From Prevotella sp. (GTDB lineage Bacteria > Bacteroidota > Bacteroidia > Bacteroidales > Bacteroidaceae), in the NCBI GenBank assembly GCA_018385335.1, contig JAHAZN010000076.1, positions 1 through 64,000 on the forward strand: 64,000 bases of DNA, written 5' to 3'. A program made the position numbers and the translations under genes. Position 1 is the first letter of the stretch. Each line of letters opens with the position of its first letter. The notes beneath the pieces are model-generated. The model ran no database searches and was not told the DNA's origin. It saw nothing but the letters and a program-made list of their open reading frames with translations. Positions 1-9,516 of this stretch are shown in pieces.

Positions 1-476
1 GAACGAAACGGGGGTTTTTCGCTCATTTTTTGAACGGTTTTGAACGGAGGGTAGTTTGGCACACTTTTTGCAGCAACTTTTCTGCTGTAAAGATTTTTGC
101 TGAAAAATGACAAAAAATTGCCTTCACAAAGATGAAAAATCAGCTCCATTTTTGAGGCAAAAACCCTGTAAAAAGTGCCTTTTTTCTTCTATTTGAGGAG
201 AAAAATCAGACAGAATTGAGAAAGCCAAATGTCACATATTTATCCTATTCACTAACATTGTGTCATATCACTATTCTTGTCATTGCATCATAGGATGCAG
301 GACAGAATCATCACACCTATAATAAGAAAACTCCAATCACTGTTTTATAGTAAGCCTGCACGAATAAATTATGTTGTCATTTGCTCCCCCATGGCTAAAA
401 CTTTAATAATCTTTAAAACAGCGCCATTCACTTAGCATTTTTCGATGAGAACAAAATTATTATCCCCTTTTTTGAG

Positions 477-484
477 TAATTTTG
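477..484 (+). promoter_or_regulatory. Bacteroidetes-type -7 element TAATTTTG just upstream of the 489 CDS
   Basis: Matches TAnnTTTG; ends 4 nt before the ATG at 489. Confidence 0.5.
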
Positions 485-488
485 CGGC

Positions 489-968
489 ATGAAAAGAAAT
501 ACGACAGCATATCTTTGCTCCCATTGGCTATTCGGCCTTCTGCTCCTCCCCCTGCTGACCTCATGCAGTTCGGACGCACAGAAAGAAGCCGACTTGTTGC
601 TTGCAAAGGCGGAGCAGTATTATGAACAAGGAGAAGATGAGTTGGCTCTGCAAGCCCTCGACTCCCTACGTCATATCTATCCTAACGCCATCGAGACAAG
701 GCGCAAAGGGCTGAAACTCAAGCAGGAGATTTCGCTCCACCAAGCCCAGGAAGACTTGGCTATCACCGATAGTCTGCTACAGGAGGTGAACGCAGATTAC
801 GAATATCAGCGAGAGAAGGTGGAGCGCGACAAGGCCAACCTCCGCGCAACAAAAGAGGCGCTGGAAATGCTGGCACGCACCAAGCAGAAGCGCGACTCCC
901 TCCAGGTGAGGTTTGACGTGCAGTGTGCAAAAATAAAATATATTCATCGAATGCAAAAGGAGGGATAA
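489..968 (+). CDS. Putative lipoprotein with TPR-like/coiled-coil region
   Basis: Signal peptide with lipobox LTSC; helical repeat-like sequence LLLAKAEQYYEQGEDELALQALDSLRHIYP. Confidence 0.75.
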   Translation: MKRNTTAYLCSHWLFGLLLLPLLTSCSSDAQKEADLLLAKAEQYYEQGEDELALQALDSLRHIYPNAIETRRKGLKLKQEISLHQAQEDLAITDSLLQEVNADYEYQREKVERDKANLRATKEALEMLARTKQKRDSLQVRFDVQCAKIKYIHRMQKEG

Positions 969-971
969 ACC

Positions 972-1505
972 ATGGAAGCAACCAACCAACAGTTTGAGAC
1001 ATCGCTCCAAGAGTGCCGCTCGCTCTTTGCCAAGAAGCTCCACGACTACGGAGCATCATGGCGCATCCTGCGCCCCTCATCCCTCACCGACCAACTGTTT
1101 ATCAAAGCAAAACGCATACGCAGTCTGGAAATAAAACAATGCTCGCTGGTGGGAGAAGGCATACGCCCTGAGTTTATCGCTCTCATCAACTATGGTATTA
1201 TAGGACTCATACAGTTGGAAAAGGGCTTTGCCGACCATGTGGATATCAGCAATGAAGAGGCGCTGACACTCTACGACAAGATGGCGCATGAGGCTCTGGA
1301 ACTGATGAAGAAGAAGAACCACGACTACGACGAAGCATGGCGCGGAATGAGGGTGAGCAGTTACACCGATTTCATCCTCACCAAGATAGAACGTATCAAG
1401 GAGATTGAGGAGCTACAGGGACAGACCCTGGTGAGCGAGGGCATAGATGCCAACTATATGGACATCATCAACTATGCAGTCTTCGGCATGATCAAACTGA
1501 AATGA
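972..1505 (+). CDS. DUF1599-family protein with two internal repeats
   Basis: [19 protein letters not shown]...[11 protein letters not shown] and [19 protein letters not shown]...[11 protein letters not shown] repeats. Confidence 0.75.
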   Translation: MEATNQQFETSLQECRSLFAKKLHDYGASWRILRPSSLTDQLFIKAKRIRSLEIKQCSLVGEGIRPEFIALINYGIIGLIQLEKGFADHVDISNEEALTLYDKMAHEALELMKKKNHDYDEAWRGMRVSSYTDFILTKIERIKEIEELQGQTLVSEGIDANYMDIINYAVFGMIKLK

Positions 1506-3595
1506 CAATAAGAAACGAGGCAACGATAGCTCTATTGAAGACCTTCGGGGTCAACCTCTGTCGCATGATAGTGGCCATAACGCTCATTCTCTCCGGTTTC
1601 GTGAAAGCCGTAGATCCTATGGGCACAGGCTATAAGCTCGACGACTACCTTCAGGCACTCGGACTGAGCAGTATGATGATACCCACGGTCACCGTCATCA
1701 TCGCCATCCTGCTCTCGGCACTGGAGTTCGCATTAGGCATCTGCCTGCTGTTCGCTATCCGACGCCGCAGCGTGTCGATGCTTACCCTCTTATTTATGAC
1801 CGTCATGACCGCCTTGTCGGTATGGATAGTCATCGATAACCCAGTGAGCGACTGTGGTTGTTTTGGCGACGCAGTGGTGTTGACCAACGAACAGACATTA
1901 TTGAAGAACGTGGTGCTCCTTGCTGCTTCTGCCGTGGTGGCGGTGGCGCCCATCAGAATGACACGGTTGATCAGTCAGTCGAGCCAATGGATAGTTATCA
2001 ACTACACCATCGTATTCATCCTTGTCATCTCCGGCTATAGTCTCTACGACCTTCCCATCTTCGATTTCCGCCCCTATCACATTGGAGCAGACATCATCAA
2101 GGGGATGGAGATTCCTGAGGGTGCCCCTCAACCTAAGTTTGAAACGACATTCATCATGGAGAAAGATGGGCAGAGGAAGACCTTCACACTCGACAACTAT
2201 CCCGACTCTACATGGCGGTTTGTTGAGTCGAAGACGGTGGAAACAGAGGCGGGCTATGTGCCTCCCATCCACGACTTCTACATCAACACCATCGATACCG
2301 ATGAGGATGTCACCCGGGAGGTGCTTCACCACAAGGGATATACCTTTCTCCTTGTGGCTCCCCACCTCGAGAATGCCGATGACAGCAGGTTTGACCTCAT
2401 CAACCTCATTGCCGAATATGCAGAGGAGCAAAAGGTGCCCTTCCTCTGTCTCACTGCCAGCGGACCTCAGGGCATCTACCAATGGATCAACTTCACCGGT
2501 GCCGACTATCGGTTCTTACACGCCGACGAGACGACACTGAAGACCATCATCAGAAGCAACCCCGGACTCCTGCTCCTCAAGGATGGTAAAGTGGTGAGAA
2601 AATGGAGCAACAACTTCCTACCTAAAGAGGAGGAGCTCCAGCTCCCTATCGACAAGGCGGAGATAGGACGCATGCCAGAAAAGAGCTTTGTAGAGAAGAT
2701 CATCTACATCACCATCTGGTTTATCCTGCCCCTCCTGATACTCACGATAGCCGACCGACTATGGGCATGGAGCCAATGGATAAGAAAGAAAAAGGAAACA
2801 CTGATATTGTCTAACATTAACAAAAACAAAGAAAAAATGAGAAAGAAAATTGTAGCAGGTAACTGGAAGATGAACATGAACCTGCAAGAGGGTGTAGCGC
2901 TCGCTAAAGAGCTCAACGAGACACTGACAAACGACAAGCCCAACTGCGGCGTGATCATCTGCACCCCATTCATTCACCTGGCTCCTGTAGCTCAGCTGAT
3001 TAACAAAGAGGTGTTAGGTCTCGGTGCTGAGAACTGTGCCGACAAGGAGAAGGGTGCTTACACTGGCGAGGTGTCTGCAGAGATGGTGAAGAGCACCGGT
3101 GCTGACTATGTCATCCTCGGTCACTCTGAGCGCCGCGGATATTATGGCGAGACTCCTGAGATCCTGAAGGAGAAGGTGTTGCTGGCACTGAAGAACAACC
3201 TCGATGTAATCTTCTGTATCGGCGAGAGCCTGGAGGAGCGTGAGGCTAACAAGCAGAACGAGGTGGTGAAGGCCGAACTCGAAGGAAGCGTATTCAACCT
3301 CTCTGCTGAGGAGTTTAAGCACATCGTCATTGCCTATGAGCCTATCTGGGCTATCGGTACTGGCAAGACCGCTACTGCTGAGCAGGCTGAAGAGATTCAT
3401 GCCTATATCCGCTCTACCATTGCTGAGAAATATGGTGAGGAGATTGCTGACAACACCACCATCCTCTATGGTGGTAGCTGCAAGGCCAGCAATGCGCCCG
3501 AACTGTTTGCTAAGCCCGACATCGATGGTGGTCTGATTGGCGGTGCCTCTCTGAAGGTTGCCGACTTCAAGGGTATCATCGACGCATGGAAATAA
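1502..3595 (+). CDS. tpiA: BT_3928/DoxX-like membrane protein fused in frame to triosephosphate isomerase
   Basis: Residues 1-445 are a multi-TM protein; ATG at 2837 begins [13 protein letters not shown]...GHSERR...[15 protein letters not shown]...[10 protein letters not shown], a complete TIM; no stop between them. Confidence 0.85.
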   Translation: MTIRNEATIALLKTFGVNLCRMIVAITLILSGFVKAVDPMGTGYKLDDYLQALGLSSMMIPTVTVIIAILLSALEFALGICLLFAIRRRSVSMLTLLFMTVMTALSVWIVIDNPVSDCGCFGDAVVLTNEQTLLKNVVLLAASAVVAVAPIRMTRLISQSSQWIVINYTIVFILVISGYSLYDLPIFDFRPYHIGADIIKGMEIPEGAPQPKFETTFIMEKDGQRKTFTLDNYPDSTWRFVESKTVETEAGYVPPIHDFYINTIDTDEDVTREVLHHKGYTFLLVAPHLENADDSRFDLINLIAEYAEEQKVPFLCLTASGPQGIYQWINFTGADYRFLHADETTLKTIIRSNPGLLLLKDGKVVRKWSNNFLPKEEELQLPIDKAEIGRMPEKSFVEKIIYITIWFILPLLILTIADRLWAWSQWIRKKKETLILSNINKNKEKMRKKIVAGNWKMNMNLQEGVALAKELNETLTNDKPNCGVIICTPFIHLAPVAQLINKEVLGLGAENCADKEKGAYTGEVSAEMVKSTGADYVILGHSERRGYYGETPEILKEKVLLALKNNLDVIFCIGESLEEREANKQNEVVKAELEGSVFNLSAEEFKHIVIAYEPIWAIGTGKTATAEQAEEIHAYIRSTIAEKYGEEIADNTTILYGGSCKASNAPELFAKPDIDGGLIGGASLKVADFKGIIDAWK

Positions 3596-3605
3596 ACATC
3601 TACAG

Positions 3606-4232
3606 ATGATGAAACGCTTGGTATTATTAACGACAGTTGTCCTGTGCACCCTCTCTGGTGCACAGGCACAGTCGTTTCTTGACCGTCTCCAGCACAGCAG
3701 CAAGAGCAGTCAGGGACGCATCACGGTGCATCAGAGCGAAGAGATCAACCGTTTGGTCAACGCCACTACGACGCCATCTGTCGCCAATAGCAACGCCTCG
3801 TCGCAGCCGTCGTCCAAGCAACCATCCTTGCAAATAACGACACCCTCACCGTCCAAACAGTCGGAGACAGCAACCGCTCCTGCCAAGAGCAAGGAGCCTG
3901 TGGTCTCTTCTCCCACCACTCCCGCCAACACCGCTGCCGCCCCTCAAAAAAAGGTGCCGCGCAAAAGCTACAAAGTGAATGGCTATCGCGTACAGGTCTT
4001 TTCGGGAGGTAACTCGCGTAGCGACCGCCAGAAAGCGGAGCGTATAGGCAACGAAATAAAGTCAAACTTCCCCGACGAACCCGTCTATGTGCATTTCTAT
4101 TCACCTCGATGGATCTGTCGTGTGGGCAACTACCGCACCTACGAGGAGGCACATGCCATGCTTACCGCTATCAAAGAGGCTGGCCATCAGCAGGCGTCCA
4201 TCGTAAAGGGCAAAATAACGGTTCAGTACTAA
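3606..4232 (+). CDS. Secreted SPOR-domain protein
   Basis: Signal peptide [23 protein letters not shown]-terminal [19 protein letters not shown]...[13 protein letters not shown]; start moved from track start to ATG 3606. Confidence 0.8.
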   Translation: MMKRLVLLTTVVLCTLSGAQAQSFLDRLQHSSKSSQGRITVHQSEEINRLVNATTTPSVANSNASSQPSSKQPSLQITTPSPSKQSETATAPAKSKEPVVSSPTTPANTAAAPQKKVPRKSYKVNGYRVQVFSGGNSRSDRQKAERIGNEIKSNFPDEPVYVHFYSPRWICRVGNYRTYEEAHAMLTAIKEAGHQQASIVKGKITVQY

Positions 4233-4272
4233 GGGAACCATTCTCCAAACAATCAACGGGTTATCTAAATTC

Positions 4273-4866
4273 ATGAATACAGAGAGCGCTCAACAGCAAG
4301 AACACATCACAGAAGAATTAGCATCACACTACAAAGAGATTCTCCACCTCCTGGGCGAAGAGCCTGAACGTGAAGGACTGCTCAAAACTCCTACCCGCGT
4401 GGCTAAGGCTATGCAGGTGCTCACCCGTGGTTATACCATGGATGCAAAGAAAGTACTCACCGATGCTTTGTTTAAGGAAGACTACAGTCAGATGGTCATC
4501 GTCAAAGACATCGATTTCTTCTCGCTCTGCGAGCATCATCTCCTTCCATTCTACGGCAAGGTGCATGTGGCATACATCCCCAATGGTTATATCACAGGAC
4601 TAAGCAAGATAGCACGAGTGGTGGACATCTTCTCCCATCGCCTACAGGTGCAGGAGCGTATGACACTGCAAATCAAAGAGTGTATCGAAGAGACACTCCA
4701 TCCCTTAGGGGTGATGGTGGTGGTAGAAGCGAAACACATGTGTATGCAGATGCGAGGGGTGGAGAAACAAAACTCCATCACCACCACAAGCGATTTCAGC
4801 GGCGCCTTCAATCAGGCGAAGACCCGCCAGGAATTTATGAACCTTATCAATCAGGGAAAACTATGA
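4273..4866 (+). CDS. folE: GTP cyclohydrolase I
   Basis: [20 protein letters not shown]...[23 protein letters not shown]. Confidence 0.95.
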   Translation: MNTESAQQQEHITEELASHYKEILHLLGEEPEREGLLKTPTRVAKAMQVLTRGYTMDAKKVLTDALFKEDYSQMVIVKDIDFFSLCEHHLLPFYGKVHVAYIPNGYITGLSKIARVVDIFSHRLQVQERMTLQIKECIEETLHPLGVMVVVEAKHMCMQMRGVEKQNSITTTSDFSGAFNQAKTRQEFMNLINQGKL

Positions 4867-5468
4867 TTAACAACAACCGAGGAACATACAAGAAGAACGA
4901 CTCCTTCAAGGAGGTCAACAAAGGATGTATTGGGCGCACGCTCAAGTTTGGAGTTGTCATCATACTTCTCCTTATCCTGGCCTCTATCTCCGTTCCATCA
5001 GAAAGACGCATGAAAGAGGCTGTTATCAACAGTTCCATCATCTGCGTGATGGCCAACCTCCAGCACGCCGAAGATGAGAGTGATGATATAGTGAGAAACA
5101 TCAAGGCGATGGTGACCTCCGTTGACCCTAAGTTAGAGAAGAGCCTAACCTCTATGAAATTCTATCATCAGCTCAACACTATCAAGATCTATCCTCACGC
5201 TCTCTACTCCACAGCACGCATCCATAACGTTGCTCATCCCAGCGGCACCCGTGTTGCCATTGGCATCTTTGGCATCATCATCCCTACGGTGAGCATGAGC
5301 GATTTCCTGCTCCGCACCGATGTCATCCGCAAGGAGTATAAGAACGGTGAGATTATCGTCAACAAACCTGCTGTTGATACAGAGACAGAGCATCTCTACG
5401 ACGATGATTACAACCCTTACGAGTTAGGCAAGCAGCCCAGAGACCTCACTCCTCTCGAAGAAGAGTAG
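4863..5468 (+). CDS. Single-TM DUF4359-like protein
   Basis: ATG at 4863 overlaps folE stop; one TM then [13 protein letters not shown] ... [13 protein letters not shown]; resembles the 59491..60219 product. Confidence 0.65.
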   Translation: MINNNRGTYKKNDSFKEVNKGCIGRTLKFGVVIILLLILASISVPSERRMKEAVINSSIICVMANLQHAEDESDDIVRNIKAMVTSVDPKLEKSLTSMKFYHQLNTIKIYPHALYSTARIHNVAHPSGTRVAIGIFGIIIPTVSMSDFLLRTDVIRKEYKNGEIIVNKPAVDTETEHLYDDDYNPYELGKQPRDLTPLEEE

Positions 5469-5482
5469 CAATTAGGTTGCCA

Positions 5483-5935
5483 CTATCGCAACCGTTGAAA
5501 AAAACTCTTCATCAGTTCGGCACACTCCTCTTCCAGCACCCCTGACACCACCTCCGTACGGACATGCATAGCCTGTGGTGCGAAGAGATGATAGCCGCGC
5601 TTCTCGTCGGTGGCCCCATATACCACCCTACCTACCTGTGCCCATCCCAGGGCACCGGCACACATCACACAGGGCTCTACACTAACATAGAGTGTGCAGT
5701 TGGTGAGATACTTTCCTCCCAGGAGGTTGGCTGCCGATGTGATGGCAAGCATCTCGGCATGCGCCGTCACATCACCTAAACGCTCCGTCTGGTTGTGCGC
5801 ACGGGCAATCACTCTTCCCTCACATACCACCACAGCACCTACCGGCACCTCACCCTCTTCGTAAGCATGTTCTGCCTCCTTGAGCGCAAGACGCATCATC
5901 TGCTCATCCATCCGCTGTTGTTCTTCTGAAGTCAT
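5483..5935 (-). CDS. tadA: tRNA-specific adenosine deaminase-like nucleoside deaminase
   Basis: TAHAEMLAI and EPCVMCAGAL zinc-binding deaminase motifs. Confidence 0.9.
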   Translation of the reverse strand: MTSEEQQRMDEQMMRLALKEAEHAYEEGEVPVGAVVVCEGRVIARAHNQTERLGDVTAHAEMLAITSAANLLGGKYLTNCTLYVSVEPCVMCAGALGWAQVGRVVYGATDEKRGYHLFAPQAMHVRTEVVSGVLEEECAELMKSFFQRLR

Positions 5936-5961
5936 GGTCTTCTCCTTGATTTTTATAGGTG

Positions 5962-5969
5962 CAAAATTA
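5962..5969 (-). promoter_or_regulatory. -7 element TAATTTTG for tadA
   Basis: CAAAATTA on + strand, ~27 nt upstream of the tadA start. Confidence 0.5.
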
Positions 5970-6002
5970 CAACTATTTCTTTGATGAATAAAGAAAAAGA
6001 CG

Positions 6003-6010
6003 TATTTTTG
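6003..6010 (+). promoter_or_regulatory. -7 element TATTTTTG for birA
   Basis: TAnnTTTG match 22 nt upstream of ATG 6032; lies inside the track ORF, so argues for the downstream start. Confidence 0.5.
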
Positions 6011-6031
6011 CAGTTAGCTAAGGTATCGTGC

Positions 6032-6760
6032 ATGCAACACATCAGACTGATTCATCTGGAAGAGACCTCATCCACCAATGACTATCTCTGCCATTACAAA
6101 GGCGAAGAGGGGACACTATTAACAGTGGTCACCACCGACTATCAGTCGTCGGGACGCGGACAGGGCAGCAACAGTTGGGAGAGTGAGCGGGGCGCTAACC
6201 TGCTGTTCTCCATGCTCATCCACCCCACTACCCTACCTGCCGCCCAGCAGTTTCAGCTCTCCATGGCTATCAGCCTGAGCATCGTAAGGGTATTGCAACA
6301 CCTCTCCCCTCACTTCTCCATCAAATGGCCCAACGACATCTATTGGAACGACAGGAAGATAGGTGGCATCCTCATCGAGCATCAGCTGTCGGGCACCACT
6401 ATCAGGCAGTCGATTCTCGGTATCGGCATCAATGTTAACCAATCGCTGTTTGTGAGTGATGCACCCAACCCCGTCTCGCTCTTGCAGATACTGGGACAAC
6501 CCGTTGACCGTGATGCACTCCTACAGGCCATCCTCCGTCAGTGGGAGGAGGTGGGCAACTGGTCAGCACAGGAGATTCACGACACCTATCTAAAACATCT
6601 CTACAGAAAGAGTGGCTACCATCCCTACCAAGACCATCAGGGACCATTCATGGCACGCATTGACACCGTGGAAAAGGATGGACACCTTGTACTATGCGAC
6701 GAGGAGGGCCAACTGCGCCGCTACGCTTTCAAGGAGGTGAAGACAGTGATATCATCTTAA
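6032..6760 (+). CDS. birA: Biotin--[acetyl-CoA-carboxylase] ligase, without N-terminal HTH
   Basis: EETSSTNDYL, SSGRGQGSNSWES, KWPNDIYWNDRKIGGILIE; MQHIRLIHLEE start chosen because of the promoter position. Confidence 0.9.
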   Translation: MQHIRLIHLEETSSTNDYLCHYKGEEGTLLTVVTTDYQSSGRGQGSNSWESERGANLLFSMLIHPTTLPAAQQFQLSMAISLSIVRVLQHLSPHFSIKWPNDIYWNDRKIGGILIEHQLSGTTIRQSILGIGINVNQSLFVSDAPNPVSLLQILGQPVDRDALLQAILRQWEEVGNWSAQEIHDTYLKHLYRKSGYHPYQDHQGPFMARIDTVEKDGHLVLCDEEGQLRRYAFKEVKTVISS

Positions 6761-6776
6761 AAAACAATAAACAACT

Positions 6777-7487
6777 ATGGCAAAATTCAAACGTATTCTC
6801 CTTAAACTCAGTGGAGAGAGCCTTATGGGCCAACAGAACTACGGCATCGATCCTCAGCGTCTCTCCGACTATGCACAACAGATAAAAGAGGTGCATGAAA
6901 TGGGTGTAGAGATAGGTATAGTAATAGGAGGTGGCAACATCTTCCGTGGTCTGAGCGGTGCTCAGAAAGGTTTCGACAGGGTGAAAGGCGACCAGATGGG
7001 TATGTGTGCCACTGTCATCAACTCTTTAGCCCTCAGTTCTGCCCTTGGTGCCATCGGCGTAAAGACAAAGGTGCTCACAGCCATCAGGATGGAGCCCATT
7101 GGCGAGTTCTACACCAAGTGGAAGGCCATTGAGGCTATGGAAGCTGGCTATGTATGTATCTTCTCCGCCGGCACAGGCAGTCCTTATTTCACCACCGACA
7201 CAGGCTCCAGCCTGCGCGGCATAGAGATAGAGGCTGATGTGATGCTCAAGGGTACACGTGTCGATGGTATTTACACCGCAGACCCCGAGAAAGATCCCAC
7301 AGCGACAAAGTTTAGCGATATCACCTACGATGAGATTTATATGCGTCACCTCAAGGTGATGGACCTCACCGCCACCACCATGTGCAAGGAAAACAACCTA
7401 CCCATCTATGTGTTCAACATGGATATCGTAGGCAACCTCAAACGTGTGATGCTCGGTGAAGAGATAGGCACATTGGTGCACAACTAA
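6777..7487 (+). CDS. pyrH: UMP kinase
   Basis: FKRILLKLSGESLMG, IVIGGGNIFRG, GTGSPYFTTDT. Confidence 0.96.
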   Translation: MAKFKRILLKLSGESLMGQQNYGIDPQRLSDYAQQIKEVHEMGVEIGIVIGGGNIFRGLSGAQKGFDRVKGDQMGMCATVINSLALSSALGAIGVKTKVLTAIRMEPIGEFYTKWKAIEAMEAGYVCIFSAGTGSPYFTTDTGSSLRGIEIEADVMLKGTRVDGIYTADPEKDPTATKFSDITYDEIYMRHLKVMDLTATTMCKENNLPIYVFNMDIVGNLKRVMLGEEIGTLVHN

Positions 7488-7509
7488 ATAGTGCTTCCAA
7501 TATAAAAAA

Positions 7510-7564
7510 TAATCCACAAGCAGTATGTAGATAGTGACTACCTCCTGTTTGTGGATTACTTTTT
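7510..7564 (+). terminator. Intrinsic terminator after pyrH
   Basis: TAATCCACAAGCAG / CTGTTTGTGGATTA stem followed by CTTTTT. Confidence 0.8.
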
Positions 7565-7588
7565 AGCACCTCGCTATACTGAAATACC

Positions 7589-7948
7589 TTATTTCTCTTC
7601 CTCGAAATCTACATACTCTCCCTCTCCATCTTCATAGATACGACGGCCGGCTGACTCAGGGTTACGGGTGTCGATGATAACCTCCTCACCTGATGCACTG
7701 CGATAGGTGCGACTGCCCGTGGTGTTCGTTGTCTGCTGAGAAGAGCTGCGACGACTGTGACCATACTGCTGCTGTCGTCTGCCAGTATAGTCACGACTAT
7801 GACGGTTAGTCTTCTCTCTATCTGCCTGTATAGCTACTTCCTTGGCACGCGCAATGAAGACCATCACCCATCTGACAACAAGAAAGACGAGTCCAACAAG
7901 AAAGAGAACTATGACAAGAACAATGAGCAACAGGGTCTTGAACAACAT
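7589..7948 (-). CDS. DUF4834-like small membrane protein
   Basis: N-terminal TM, basic low-complexity centre, acidic YVDFEEEK tail. Confidence 0.65.
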   Translation of the reverse strand: MLFKTLLLIVLVIVLFLVGLVFLVVRWVMVFIARAKEVAIQADREKTNRHSRDYTGRRQQQYGHSRRSSSQQTTNTTGSRTYRSASGEEVIIDTRNPESAGRRIYEDGEGEYVDFEEEK

Positions 7949-7959
7949 AAAGAGAAGAC

Positions 7960-8673
7960 TTAATTGATCAACTTAGATGAGATCATCGACAGGAGGACAT
8001 ACCACACGATGACTACCGCCACACCTATCCATCCCAACAGTAAGACCAGAGGAATGGTGGTGAGAACAAAGATATACTTCACCTCGTTGCCACGCCATCC
8101 CCAATGCTTAAACTTCAACGCAAACATAGGTATCTCAGCTATCAGCAGCCAACTCATCATCATCACCCAGAAAAGGAGGAGGATGGTGAGCCATGAGGAG
8201 GAAGGCAGACTGTCGCCTATCCCCACGATGAGAGAGCCCCAAAAGAGGGCATTGGCAGGCGTAGGAAGACCGATAAAGGAGGTTGACTGGCGTTCGTCGA
8301 GGTTGAACTTAGCGAGACGCAGCGCAGAGAAGGCTGCCATGACAAAGGCGAAGAATGGCATCACCTCACCCACTTCTGTACCTAAGCACGCGGGCCAGGT
8401 CATCGTGAACAGTAGCGAGTAGATCATTGCCGAGGGTGCCACACCAAAGGTAACGATATCGGCCAGGGAGTCGAGCTCCTTACCTATAGGCGAGGAGACC
8501 CCAAGGAGGCGTGCACTCATGCCATCGAAGAAGTCGAACACTGCACCAAGGATGATAAACAGAAACGCTGTCTGATAATTGCCTTGAAAAGCAAAATGGG
8601 TGGCCACACAACCTGAGACAAGATTGCTACAGGTGAGGGTGTTGGGAATATGACGTGTGATGCAGTTGGCCAT
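7960..8673 (-). CDS. pssA: CDP-diacylglycerol--serine O-phosphatidyltransferase
   Basis: FDFFDGMSARLLGVSSPIGKELDSLADIVTFGVAP CDP-alcohol phosphotransferase motif. Confidence 0.92.
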   Translation of the reverse strand: MANCITRHIPNTLTCSNLVSGCVATHFAFQGNYQTAFLFIILGAVFDFFDGMSARLLGVSSPIGKELDSLADIVTFGVAPSAMIYSLLFTMTWPACLGTEVGEVMPFFAFVMAAFSALRLAKFNLDERQSTSFIGLPTPANALFWGSLIVGIGDSLPSSSWLTILLLFWVMMMSWLLIAEIPMFALKFKHWGWRGNEVKYIFVLTTIPLVLLLGWIGVAVVIVWYVLLSMISSKLIN

Positions 8674-8687
8674 AAGCTAAAGAAAGA

Positions 8688-9377
8688 CTAAGGAAGTTTT
8701 GCCAGAATGGTCTGGTCACCTGTGGTGCTCTGTCCCATCTTGACACAAACCTCAGAACCGAGAGGCAAGAAGACATCAACACGGGAACCAAGTTTGATGA
8801 ATCCGAGATGCTCGTCGATAAAACACTCTTCACCACCCTTTGCATAGGTCACGATGCGGCGCGCCATCGCTCCGGCAATCTGGCGACATAACACCTTATG
8901 ACCCTCGGGGGTCTCTATCAGCACATCGGCACGCTCGTTCTCCTCACTGGCCTTGGGCAACCATGCCTTGTGAAAGTTGCCGTCATGATGCTGCACGGAG
9001 AGCACCTTGCCATCTACAGGGAACCAGTTGGCATGCACATTGAAAAGACTCATGAAGATAGAGATCATCAAGCGCTTCTCGTGGAAATACTCGTTCTCAT
9101 CCACCTCCTCTATCACCACGATATGTCCATCAGCGGGGGCTACGACCACCCGCTCCGTATCTCCACTGAAATATCGGATAGGACAGCGATAGAAATTAAG
9201 CACAATGACCCACACCGTACCAAAGATAGCGACAAAAGACCAGAAAGCCCATTTGTTATCAACAAAACACCACAACACTAACGCCACGAAAAGGATGGCG
9301 ATGAGACTGAAGAGCAGGGTATTGGTGCCTTCATGGTGAATACGTATTTTTTTTAGTTTGCGGATTCTTTCTCCCAT
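8688..9377 (-). CDS. psd: Phosphatidylserine decarboxylase family proenzyme
   Basis: Adjacent to pss[15 protein letters not shown] carries the Gly-Ser self-cleavage site. Confidence 0.92.
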   Translation of the reverse strand: MGERIRKLKKIRIHHEGTNTLLFSLIAILFVALVLWCFVDNKWAFWSFVAIFGTVWVIVLNFYRCPIRYFSGDTERVVVAPADGHIVVIEEVDENEYFHEKRLMISIFMSLFNVHANWFPVDGKVLSVQHHDGNFHKAWLPKASEENERADVLIETPEGHKVLCRQIAGAMARRIVTYAKGGEECFIDEHLGFIKLGSRVDVFLPLGSEVCVKMGQSTTGDQTILAKLP

Positions 9378-9409
9378 AGATGGTTTTTCGATTGTTTTAA
9401 TTGCATCTG

Positions 9410-9417
9410 CAAAGATA
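9410..9417 (-). promoter_or_regulatory. -7 element TATCTTTG for psd-pssA
   Basis: CAAAGATA on + strand, 33 nt upstream of psd start. Confidence 0.5.
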
Positions 9418-9516
9418 GGTTATTTTTACTGCTCCAACAAACATTTTACACATTTCTTTGGCTATTTCGTGCTTTTAGCGTAACTTTACGGCTCAAAATT
9501 ATACAAAACCTCATTG

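Noticed and set aside
2022-2540. 172-aa + strand ORF in another frame of the tpiA fusion gene
   Set aside because: Ser/Pro/Thr-rich out-of-frame translation of a coding region.
3014-3703. 229-aa minus-strand ORF opposite tpiA
   Set aside because: Antisense to the conserved TIM domain; no motif.
4680-4862. N-terminal extension of the 4863 CDS
   Set aside because: Out-of-frame translation of the folE 3' end; ATG 4863 overlaps the folE stop as in a normal operon.
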